Assembly: GCF_031432425.1 (NCBI RefSeq)
Contig: NZ_JAVKPH010000021.1
Location: 1-64,000, forward strand
Length of the DNA stretch: 64,000 nt
Reading direction: 5' to 3'
Origin: Ruixingdingia sedimenti
GTDB lineage: Bacteria > Pseudomonadota > Alphaproteobacteria > Rhodobacterales > Rhodobacteraceae
The stretch's first letter is position 1, and each line of letters begins with the position of its first letter. Below the pieces are notes generated by a model, which ran no database searches, was not told where the DNA came from, and saw only the letters and a program-made list of their open reading frames with translations. The translations under genes and the position numbers were made by a program. Below are positions 31,503-37,908 of the stretch, piece by piece.

Positions 31503-31519
31503 CGGGGGCAAAGCCCCCG
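31503..31519 (-). other. Spacer hairpin between ccsR units 3 and 4
   Basis: CGGGGGC, loop TTT on the RNA strand, GCCCCCG: a perfect 7-bp stem with no anti-ribosome-binding motif. Similar short hairpins separate the other units and may guide processing of the precursor. Confidence 0.6.
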
Positions 31520-31526
31520 GAATTCC

Positions 31527-31601
31527 GGCGGCGGCCCCATGAGGGAGGAGAGGAGCCGCCGCCACATTCGCCCGGCAGGGAGGAGGAGAGCCGGGACCGA
31601 A
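31527..31601 (-). ncRNA. ccsR: CcsR-type sRNA unit 3 (double hairpin)
   Basis: Hairpin 1: 31571-31576 with 31590-31595 (CCCGGC/GCCGGG) plus an outer TTCG/CGAA helix, loop with CTCCTCCTCCCT. Hairpin 2: 31527-31535 with 31555-31563 (GGCGGCGGC/GCCGCCGCC), a longer loop with CTCCTCCC. The same short-stem then long-stem order occurs in all four units. Confidence 0.8.
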
Positions 31602-31605
31602 CGCC

Positions 31606-31621
31606 GGGGCCTTTCGGCCCC
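31606..31621 (-). other. Spacer hairpin between ccsR units 2 and 3
   Basis: GGGGCC, loop GAAA on the RNA strand, GGCCCC: a GNRA-tetraloop hairpin with a 6-bp stem, next to the A/T-rich stretch AAATAAG, which would suit RNase E cleavage. Confidence 0.6.
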
Positions 31622-31630
31622 AAATAAGGT

Positions 31631-31699
31631 GCGGCGACCCCAGGGAGGAGGAGAGGGGCCGCCGCTGTCACGACCGGCCCCAGGGAGGAGGAGGGGGCC
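31631..31699 (-). ncRNA. ccsR: CcsR-type sRNA unit 2 (double hairpin)
   Basis: Hairpin 1: 31676-31681 with 31694-31699 (GGCCCC/GGGGCC), loop CTCCTCCTCCCT on the RNA strand. Hairpin 2: 31631-31641 with 31655-31665 (GCGGCG and CCCC helices with one mismatch), loop TCTCCTCCTCCCT. Both loops expose CCTCCTCCC. Confidence 0.8.
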
Positions 31700-31714
31700 T
31701 TTCGCATCGCGGAT

Positions 31715-31730
31715 CCGGGCCGCAGCCCGG
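31715..31730 (-). other. Spacer hairpin between ccsR units 1 and 2
   Basis: CCGGGC, loop TGCG on the RNA strand, GCCCGG gives a 6-bp stem. It matches the position of the other spacer hairpins. Confidence 0.6.
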
Positions 31731-31736
31731 GATATG

Positions 31737-31808
31737 GGCGGCGACGGCACGGGGAGGAGATCGTGCCGCCGCCAGTCCGCCGGGCCCCAGGGAGGAGGAA
31801 AGGGGCCC
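31737..31808 (-). ncRNA. ccsR: CcsR-type sRNA unit 1 (double hairpin)
   Basis: Hairpin 1: 31782-31788 with 31802-31808 (GGGCCCC/GGGGCCC), loop TTTCCTCCTCCCT. Hairpin 2: 31737-31750 with 31763-31773 (GGCGGC and CGGCAC helices, two-base bulge), loop with CTCCTCCCC. It starts 12 bp after the ccaF1 stop, so the sRNAs are probably cut from the ccaF1 transcript. Confidence 0.8.
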
Positions 31809-31820
31809 TGCGTCGGAATT

Positions 31821-32048
31821 CTATCGTGCGGCGTCCACCGCGCGGCCATAGGCCGCCTCGAGCGAAATCCGCCGGATCATCGAGGGATGGATCCCCATGT
31901 CCGCCAGTTGCGCGTTGCTCAGCGCCGACAGGCCGCGATAGGTGCGCGTATAGATCCGGCGCTGTTCCAGCGCCTCGCGGACCCGGCCGAACAGTGCGGC
32001 GACCGATCCGGTCGGGCCCTTGCCCGTATGGGTTGCGGTGGTATCCAT
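31821..32048 (-). CDS. ccaF1: DUF1127 small RNA-binding protein (CcaF1-like)
   Basis: A 75-residue basic protein with an N-terminal variable part and the C-terminal DUF1127 domain (YRGLSALSNAQLADMGIHPS, then MIRRISLEAAYGRA). In Rhodobacter sphaeroides the DUF1127 protein CcaF1 is encoded directly upstream of the CcsR sRNAs, binds RNA and affects their processing and stability. The same gene order here, with four double-hairpin units after it, makes the call strong. GGAAAGACGGAAACG precedes ATG 32048. Longer in-frame starts (to 32153) run through the promoter region and are unlikely. Stress sigma factors (RpoHI/RpoHII) drive the Rhodobacter locus; I could not confirm such a promoter here. Confidence 0.85.
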   Translation of the reverse strand: MDTTATHTGKGPTGSVAALFGRVREALEQRRIYTRTYRGLSALSNAQLADMGIHPSMIRRISLEAAYGRAVDAAR

Positions 32049-32087
32049 CGTTTCCGTCTTTCCGTCTGCCTCGCTTCGATGGGATTG

Positions 32088-32115
32088 AAAATAAACGAAT
32101 GCTGCGTTTGCACAA
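32088..32115 (-). promoter_or_regulatory. Possible promoter of ccaF1-ccsR
   Basis: On the minus strand TTGTGC (32115-32110), 16 bp, TATTTT (32093-32088) resembles a sigma-70 or heat-shock type promoter, about 40 bp before the ccaF1 start. The match is moderate. Confidence 0.35.
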
Positions 32116-32144
32116 TGCCCCGTGGGCGCAATGCTGCATTGCAG
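32102..32144. promoter_or_regulatory. TGC-rich PhaR-like sites upstream of ccaF1
   Basis: CTGCATTGCAG at 32134-32144 is a perfect CTGC-N3-GCAG, and CTGCGTTTGCAC at 32102-32113 is a near match with N4. This is the motif bound by the polyhydroxybutyrate repressor PhaR of Paracoccus and relatives. The second copy overlaps the -35 of the possible ccaF1 promoter. The site lies between ccaF1 and mrp and could affect either. Confidence 0.35.
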
Positions 32145-32306
32145 TAGGGGCATATCGCCCTGCCCATGCCGCGGGCGCCCCGCCTGACGTTTGCGTAAAT
32201 TACAGGCGGTTACGGGCGGGGTCTTGCCCTTCGGGCGCTTAAGCGCGACCTATGGGGGCGGAAACCGGCGCGCCGACGCGCCCGCAGTCATCAGGAAGGA
32301 AGGCCG

Positions 32307-33377
32307 ATGGCCCCCACGCGCGATGCCGTTCTGCAGGTCCTGTCCCGAATCACGCTGCCCGGCGGCGGCACGCTGACGTCGCGCGATATGGTGCGCGCGC
32401 TGGTGGTCGAGGGCGGCGATATCCGTTTCGTGCTGGAAGCGCCGAGCGCCGAGGAGGCCCGCGCGCTGGAACCCGCCCGGGCGGCGGCGGAGGCGGCCTT
32501 GCGCGCGCTGCCGGGGGTGGCGCGGGTGTCGGTCGTCACCACCGCCCCCGCGGCACCTGCGGCCAAGGCGCCGTCGCTGAAGATCGGCGGCCATCCCACA
32601 GGGCAACCGGCGGGGCCGCAGCCGGTGCGCGGGGTGGCGCGGATACTCGCCATCGCCTCGGGCAAGGGGGGGGTGGGCAAGTCCACCGTGTCGTCGAACC
32701 TCGCCGTCGCGCTGGCGCGGCAGGGGCGGCGGGTGGGGTTGCTGGATGCCGATATCTACGGCCCCTCGCAGCCGCGCATGATGGGCGTGAACCAGCGCCC
32801 GGCCAGCCCCGACGGCAAGACCATCATCCCGCTTCAGGCCCATGGCGTCACCATGATGTCCATCGGCCTGATGCTGAAGGAAGGCGAGGCGGTGATCTGG
32901 CGCGGCCCGATGCTGATGGGCGCGCTGCAACAGATGCTGGGGCAGGTGGCCTGGGGCGAGCTGGACGTGCTGATCGTGGACCTGCCGCCGGGCACGGGGG
33001 ATGTGCAACTGACGCTCTGCCAGCGCACGCAGCTGACCGGCGCCATCGTGGTCTCCACCCCGCAGGATGTGGCATTGCTGGACGCGCGCAAGGCGCTGCA
33101 CATGTTCGAGACGCTGAAAACCCCCGTTCTGGGTCTGATCGAGAACATGTCGAGCTTCGTCTGCCCCAATTGCGGCCATGAATCGCATATCTTCGGCCAT
33201 GGCGGCGTGCGGGCAGAGGCGGCGAAACTGGGCCTGCCGTTCCTCGGGGAATTGCCGATCGACCTCGACACGCGGCTGGCGGGCGATGCGGGCACGCCGG
33301 TGGCGGCCGGCGACGGCCCGGCGGCGGCGGCCTATGCCCGCCTCGCCGCGGGGCTGGTGGCGGGGGGGATGGCGTAA
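32307..33377 (+). CDS. mrp: Mrp/NBP35-family iron-sulfur carrier ATPase
   Basis: A 356-residue P-loop protein (ApbC/Mrp) that carries and transfers Fe-S clusters in the cytoplasm. Residues about 5-80 form an MIP18/FeS-assembly (DUF59-like) domain. The deviant Walker A SGKGGVGKSTVSSNLA is near 117-132, then DADIYGPSQPRMMG, and the CxxC cluster motif in SSFVCPNCGHE near residue 286. AGGAAGGAAGGCCG before ATG 32307 is the ribosome binding site. A family C palindrome lies 60 bp after the stop. Confidence 0.93.
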   Translation: MAPTRDAVLQVLSRITLPGGGTLTSRDMVRALVVEGGDIRFVLEAPSAEEARALEPARAAAEAALRALPGVARVSVVTTAPAAPAAKAPSLKIGGHPTGQPAGPQPVRGVARILAIASGKGGVGKSTVSSNLAVALARQGRRVGLLDADIYGPSQPRMMGVNQRPASPDGKTIIPLQAHGVTMMSIGLMLKEGEAVIWRGPMLMGALQQMLGQVAWGELDVLIVDLPPGTGDVQLTLCQRTQLTGAIVVSTPQDVALLDARKALHMFETLKTPVLGLIENMSSFVCPNCGHESHIFGHGGVRAEAAKLGLPFLGELPIDLDTRLAGDAGTPVAAGDGPAAAAYARLAAGLVAGGMA

Positions 33378-33438
33378 GGTTCCCCCGCCGTTCCGGCGGC
33401 CGAGGGCCGTCATATCCCGAGGGTGCCGTTGCCCCGGT

Positions 33439-33466
33439 CCAAAAATTTTCGTCCGAAAATTTTTGG
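33439..33466 (+). terminator. Family C palindrome after mrp
   Basis: CCAAAAATTTTCG, TC, CGAAAATTTTTGG: a perfect 13-bp inverted repeat in otherwise GC-rich DNA, followed by ATCTTTCCCC. It is probably a terminator for mrp. A near copy lies at 58391. Confidence 0.6.
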
Positions 33467-33593
33467 ATCTTTCCCCTGCGCCGGAGCGATGCCGGCGCGA
33501 GCCCCGGCCTGCGGACGCGGGGATACTGGCCTGTCCGGTTTTCCTGCGATCCCCCTCCCCAATGGCACCGCCGCGCGGGCCGGGTTGATCTGC

Positions 33594-33908
33594 TTCTGGA
33601 ACTCTCTGGAACCGGCGGGGCGGTTCGCGGGTGACGCGGGCCGCCTTTTGATTTCGGCGCCGGAATCGGGCTCACGGGTCCTCTCGCTGCGGTGATTCGC
33701 CGTGACGGGTGCGCGATCCGCCGGTTTTGCCGTGTCTTTCAGGTCACGGTTCTTGATCGCGTGGGTCTGTCTGGAATCTTCTGGAACCGTATCGGCGGCA
33801 CAACATCTTGCGGCTGTTTGTCCGCAAGTGACGAATTCTTGCATGGCGCCTGTCCCGTGGGTCGCGCCGCGCAAGCTTTCGGCGGAAAATTTCCATCAGG
33901 TTCCAGAA
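33594..33908 (+). repeat. TCTGGAA decamer repeats in the mraZ leader
   Basis: TCTGGAACTCTCTGGAACCG at about 33595-33614 and TCTGGAATCTTCTGGAACCG at 33770-33789 are each two 10-bp units in tandem. An inverted single copy (GGTTCCAGAA) is at 33899-33908. Apart from these and the palindrome at 33439, I see no gene in the 831-bp space between mrp and mraZ upstream of 33950. Confidence 0.55.
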
Positions 33909-33952
33909 AAAACCATTGATTACCACCAGACGGCATGCGATCCATAACCCAT

Positions 33953-34171
33953 CCGAGAGGCGGGCGTCAGAACGAAGGGGCAAAACACAACGACCCCGAA
34001 AGGCACCGAGGCAGGTTTCATCAGGCTACCGCCTTCTCGGACAACAAGAATCCGGCTCGTCGGCGAGCGACACATCCCCCCAATGGAAGCGGGCGATGCC
34101 GGAGTTGCCCAGTGATGGGACGAGGGCGGCGGATCGGGCACAGGCAGCAGCCCGATCCGCCGTTGTCGTTT
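33953..34171 (+). ncRNA. UpsM-like sRNA from the mraZ 5' leader
   Basis: In Rhodobacter sphaeroides the dcw cluster leader gives an abundant sRNA, UpsM, of about 200 nt that ends at a terminator just before mraZ. Here a strong terminator hairpin sits at 34128-34171, 38 bp before mraZ, and TTGATT (33916) with a possible -10 near 33939-33948 would start an RNA of about 215 nt. Position and size fit UpsM; sequence homology could not be checked. The start point is approximate. Confidence 0.5.
34128..34171 (+). terminator. Terminator in the mraZ leader
   Basis: GGCGGATCGGGC (34128-34139), a 10-nt loop, and GCCCGATCCGCC (34150-34161) form a perfect 12-bp stem followed by GTTGTCGTTT. Read-through would be needed for mraZ expression unless another promoter lies downstream. 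Confidence 0.8.
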
Positions 34172-34208
34172 CAGGCACCGGGCGGGGACAGGAAAGGGAC
34201 GGACGGCC

Positions 34209-34727
34209 GTGAGTTTCTACGGCGAGTTCACGCAGAAGATCGACGGGAAGGGGCGCGTCTCCATCCCGGTCGATTTCCGTCGTGCGCTCGAACAGGGGGA
34301 CCCGGACTGGACCGAGGGGCTGCGCCCGCGCGTGCGCATCGTCTATGGCGACCCGCGCCGCAAGTTCCTGGAATGCTACACGATTTCCGCCATCCGCGAG
34401 GTCGAGGCCCAGATCCGCGCGCTGCCCCGGGGCAGCCAGACGCGGCGGCTGGCCGAACAGTTCATGATTTCCGGGTCCGACACCTGCGAGGTCGACAACG
34501 ACGGGCGCATCGTGCTGAGCCAGAAGCTGCGCGACCGGATCCGCCTGCGCGACGGCTATGGGGCGAACGAGACCGCGGACGCGCTGTTCGCCGGGACGCT
34601 CGACACCTTCCAGATCTGGCGGCCGGACGACTACGAGGACGACAAGGCCGCGCGGATCGCGGCGATGGCGGACGACCTGCCGCCCGATGTCGATGTTCTC
34701 ACCCTTCTGCCCGCGCTCGGGGGCTAG
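34209..34727 (+). CDS. mraZ: Transcriptional regulator MraZ
   Basis: A 172-residue DNA-binding protein of the AbrB/MraZ fold, first gene of the division and cell-wall cluster, which usually regulates that cluster. Two SpoVT/AbrB-like repeats are visible (EFTQKIDGKGRVSIPVDFRR near residues 6-25 and CEVDNDGRIVLSQKLRDRI near 97-115). The start is GTG 34209, preceded by GGAAAGGGACGG; MSFYGEFTQKIDGKGR is the expected N-terminus. It follows the leader terminator by 37 bp. rsmH starts 3 bp after its stop. Confidence 0.92.
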   Translation: MSFYGEFTQKIDGKGRVSIPVDFRRALEQGDPDWTEGLRPRVRIVYGDPRRKFLECYTISAIREVEAQIRALPRGSQTRRLAEQFMISGSDTCEVDNDGRIVLSQKLRDRIRLRDGYGANETADALFAGTLDTFQIWRPDDYEDDKAARIAAMADDLPPDVDVLTLLPALGG

Positions 34728-34730
34728 GCG

Positions 34731-35729
34731 ATGGGCGAACCGGACCGCCCCCCCCATGTTCCCGTCCTGCTGGCGCCGATCCTCGCATTGTGCGCCCCGG
34801 TCCGTGGGGTCTGGCTGGATGGCACCTTCGGCGCGGGGGGGTATACGCGCGGATTGCTCGCGGCGGGTGCCAGTCGCGTGATCGCGGTGGACCGCGATCC
34901 GACCGCGCTTGCGCGCGCGCGGGACTGGGCGGCGGAATACGGCGACCGGCTGCGGCTGGTGGAGGGCACGTTTTCCGACCTCGACACGCTGGCGGGCGAA
35001 CCGCTGGACGGGGTGGTGCTGGATCTCGGCGTGTCCTCGATGCAGCTCGATCAGGCCGAACGCGGCTTTTCCTTCCTTCGCGACGGGCCGCTGGACATGC
35101 GGATGAGCGGGCAGGGCACATCCGCCGCCGATATCGTGAACGCGGCGGCGGAGGACCATATCGCCGATATCCTCTATCACTACGGCGAGGAACGCGCCGC
35201 CCGCCGCATCGCCCGCGCCATCGGGACCGCGCGCACGCAGGCGCCCATCGAGACCACCGGCCAACTGGCCGCCATCGTGGAACGCTGCCTGCCGCGCCCC
35301 AAACCGGGGCAGAGCCATCCGGCCACCCGCAGCTTTCAGGCCCTGCGCATCGCGGTGAACACCGAATTCGACGAACTGGTCGAAGGGCTGATGGCCGCCG
35401 AACGCGCGCTGCGCCCCGGCGGGCTGCTGGCCGTGGTCAGTTTCCATTCGCTGGAAGACCGGATCGTCAAACGCTTTTTCGCCGACCGCGCGGGCGGGGC
35501 GGGGCAGGGCAGCCGCTACGCCCCCGCCGCCGTTGCCGAACCCGCGCGGTTCGCCCCCGTCACCCGCCGCCCCGTGGGGCCCGACGATGCGGAACTGGCC
35601 GCCAATCCGCGCGCGCGTTCCGCCCTGCTGCGCATCGGCCGGCGGACGGAGGCGCCCGCGGGGCCGGTCGATCCCCGCGCGCTCGGGGTGCCGCTTCTGC
35701 CGCAGATCCACCGCAAGGGAGGCCGCTGA
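34731..35729 (+). CDS. rsmH: 16S rRNA (cytosine(1402)-N4)-methyltransferase RsmH
   Basis: A 332-residue methyltransferase that modifies C1402 in the ribosomal P site. The opening HVPVLLAPILALCAP and the AdoMet-binding LDGTFGAGGYTRGLL near residues 28-42 are typical, as are LDLGVSSMQLDQAERGFSF and the C-terminal VVSFHSLEDRIVKRFF. It is in the conserved position after mraZ and immediately abuts ftsL. Confidence 0.95.
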   Translation: MGEPDRPPHVPVLLAPILALCAPVRGVWLDGTFGAGGYTRGLLAAGASRVIAVDRDPTALARARDWAAEYGDRLRLVEGTFSDLDTLAGEPLDGVVLDLGVSSMQLDQAERGFSFLRDGPLDMRMSGQGTSAADIVNAAAEDHIADILYHYGEERAARRIARAIGTARTQAPIETTGQLAAIVERCLPRPKPGQSHPATRSFQALRIAVNTEFDELVEGLMAAERALRPGGLLAVVSFHSLEDRIVKRFFADRAGGAGQGSRYAPAAVAEPARFAPVTRRPVGPDDAELAANPRARSALLRIGRRTEAPAGPVDPRALGVPLLPQIHRKGGR

Positions 35730-36086
35730 ATGCGCTCGCTCTTCTATCTCTGTGCCGCGCTGGCGGTGATGGCGCTGGCCTTCTGGGCCTATCGGGAAAA
35801 CTATGCGACGCAACAGGCGCTCAAGGATGTGTCCAAGCTGAACCGCGAGATTTCGGCCCTGCGCGAGGCGATCCGCATGCAGCGCGCCGAATGGGCCTAT
35901 CTGAACCGGCCGGAGCGGCTGTCGGAATTGGCGGCGGTGAATTTCGACCGTCTGGGCCTGCTGCCGCTGCAATCCGAACAGTTCGCCCGCCCCGAAAACC
36001 TGCCCATGCCGCCGGTCGATCTGCCCGATGTCACCGATGCCGTCGATGTGATGGCCGCCACCGCCGAGGAGGAGGCGCAACCATGA
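35730..36086 (+). CDS. ftsL: Cell division protein FtsL
   Basis: A 118-residue bitopic membrane protein of the divisome (FtsQLB complex). One N-terminal membrane span (LFYLCAALAVMALAFWAYRE) is followed by a coiled-coil-prone periplasmic segment (residues about 32-65) and a Pro-rich acidic tail. Sequence is poorly conserved in FtsL; size, topology and position between rsmH and ftsI support the call. It overlaps ftsI by 4 bp. Confidence 0.88.
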   Translation: MRSLFYLCAALAVMALAFWAYRENYATQQALKDVSKLNREISALREAIRMQRAEWAYLNRPERLSELAAVNFDRLGLLPLQSEQFARPENLPMPPVDLPDVTDAVDVMAATAEEEAQP

Positions 36087-37876
36087 TCCGCACGCCGCTT
36101 CGCCCGCTTGCCCGGATCCTGCCCGCGCGCGCGCGCGGCGAGAACCCCGACGTGATCGAGCGCGAGAACATCCGCCTGCGGCATGAAACCATGCGCGAGC
36201 GGGCCCGCGAACGGGCGCAGGGGCGGCTCGTGCTGCTGGCGCTCGGGTTCTGCGCGGGGTTCGCGGCGGTGGGCGCGCGGATGGCGGTGCTGGCGGCGTC
36301 GGAACCGACCGAACCGCGCAGCGCGCCCGCCACCGCCCAGATCCAGGCGCAGCGCGCCGATATCGTGGACCGCAACGGCCGCGTTCTGGCCACCAACCTT
36401 GCCACCCACGCGCTTTACGCCCATCCGCAGGACATGGTGGATCCGGTGCGCGCGGCGCGGGAACTGGCGCGCATCTTCCCCGATCTCGACGCGGAAAAGT
36501 TGCAGGCGCAGTTCACCGGCGAGAGCAAGTTCGTCTGGGTGCGGCGCAAGATTTCCCCCGAACAGCGCCAGGAGGTGCACGAGATCGGCGAGCCGGGCCT
36601 TCTGTTCGGCACGCGCGAGATGCGGCTTTACCCCAACGGGCGGCTGGCCGCGCATGTTCTGGGCGGCGCGGGCTTCGGGCAGGAGGGCGTGCATTCGGCA
36701 GAGGTGATCGGCACCGCGGGCCTTGAAAAGGCGCTCGACGGGCGGCTGCGCGGGCTGGAGGATCCGGCCGAACTGGGCCGGCCCCTGACGCTCTCTCTCG
36801 ACCTGACGGTGCAGGCCGTGGTGATGGAGGTTCTGGGCGCGGGGATGAAGCTGCTGAACGCCAAGGGCGCGGCGGCGATCATCATGGACGCCAGGACGGG
36901 CGAGATCGTGTCGATGGTCTCGCTGCCCGATTTCGACCCCAACGACCGCCCCCGCCCGCCGACCAGCGGCGAGCCGTCCGACAGCCCGCTGTTCAACCGC
37001 GCGGTGCAGGGGGTCTATGAACTCGGCTCGGTGATGAAGATCTTTCCGGTGGCGCAGGCGCTGGAACTGGGGCTGGTGAACCCGGACACCAAGGTCAACA
37101 CCAAGGGGCCGATGACGCTCGGCCGGTTCAAGGTGCGCGATTTCAGGAACTACGGGCCGGAACTGTCGGTCACGCAGGTGATCGTCAAAAGCTCCAACAT
37201 CGGCACCGCGCGGATCATGAGCGAGATCGGCCCGGTGCGTCAGCAGGCGTTCCTGTCCACCCTGGGCTTTCTGGAACCGATCCCGCTGGAGATGGTCGAG
37301 GCCAGCGGCGGCAAGCCGCTGTTGCCGCGCAAATGGGGCGATATCGCCTCGGCCACGATTTCCTACGGCCACGGGCTGTCGGCGACGCCGCTGCATGCGG
37401 CGGTGGGCTATGCGGCGATGGTGAACGGGGGCTATCTGGTGCGCCCGACGCTGCTGAAAGGCGACGCGCCCGCGCAGGGGCCGCGGGTGATCTCGCAAAA
37501 GACCTCGGACCAGATCCGGGTGATGCTGCGGCAGGTGGTGACGGAAGGCACCGCCCGGATGGCCGATGTGCCGGGCTATATGGTGGGCGGCAAGACCGGG
37601 ACGGCCGACAAGCTGAAGCCCAACGGCGGGGGGTATTACAAGGACAAGGTGATGGCGAATTTCGCCGGCGCCTTCCCGATGAACGACCCGGCCTATGTCA
37701 TCGTCGTCTCGCTGGATGAACCCGTGGAAACCTCGGGCTCCGAACCCCGGCGCACCGCGGGCTGGACCGCCGTTCCCGTCACCTCGGAAATCATCCGCCG
37801 CGTCGCGCCGCTTCTGGGCCTCAGGCCGGTCATTGAACCCGCCCCCTCTGTTGCGCTAACACGCGCGCGCAACTGA
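36083..37876 (+). CDS. ftsI: Peptidoglycan D,D-transpeptidase FtsI (PBP3)
   Basis: A 597-residue class B penicillin-binding protein that cross-links septal peptidoglycan. A membrane span lies near residues 50-72, the dimerisation/pedestal domain near 85-250, then the transpeptidase domain with S316-V-M-K319 (catalytic Ser), S370-S-N372 and K504-T-G506. ATG 36083 overlaps ftsL; a far longer open frame upstream is a shadow across mraZ and rsmH. The catalytic motifs are intact. Confidence 0.95.
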   Translation: MIRTPLRPLARILPARARGENPDVIERENIRLRHETMRERARERAQGRLVLLALGFCAGFAAVGARMAVLAASEPTEPRSAPATAQIQAQRADIVDRNGRVLATNLATHALYAHPQDMVDPVRAARELARIFPDLDAEKLQAQFTGESKFVWVRRKISPEQRQEVHEIGEPGLLFGTREMRLYPNGRLAAHVLGGAGFGQEGVHSAEVIGTAGLEKALDGRLRGLEDPAELGRPLTLSLDLTVQAVVMEVLGAGMKLLNAKGAAAIIMDARTGEIVSMVSLPDFDPNDRPRPPTSGEPSDSPLFNRAVQGVYELGSVMKIFPVAQALELGLVNPDTKVNTKGPMTLGRFKVRDFRNYGPELSVTQVIVKSSNIGTARIMSEIGPVRQQAFLSTLGFLEPIPLEMVEASGGKPLLPRKWGDIASATISYGHGLSATPLHAAVGYAAMVNGGYLVRPTLLKGDAPAQGPRVISQKTSDQIRVMLRQVVTEGTARMADVPGYMVGGKTGTADKLKPNGGGYYKDKVMANFAGAFPMNDPAYVIVVSLDEPVETSGSEPRRTAGWTAVPVTSEIIRRVAPLLGLRPVIEPAPSVALTRARN

Positions 37877-37908
37877 GCCGCCCGGGGGGCGCATCGCAGG
37901 GGGCGGGC

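Noticed and set aside
31425..31808. GGGAGGAGGA repeats as a CRISPR array or as a series of ribosome binding sites
   Set aside because: The repeats sit in loops of hairpins with different stems and spacing is uneven, with no spacers or cas genes; no coding frames follow them on the plus strand. The minus-strand sRNA reading explains everything.
34162..34208. MraZ box (TGGG direct repeats) before mraZ
   Set aside because: GGGCGGGGACAGGAAAGGGA is purine-rich but lacks clear 10-bp-spaced TGGGN repeats.
33935..36082. A plus-strand frame that would extend FtsI by more than 700 residues
   Set aside because: It runs through the sRNA leader, mraZ, rsmH and ftsL in another frame; ATG 36083 gives the normal FtsI N-terminus.
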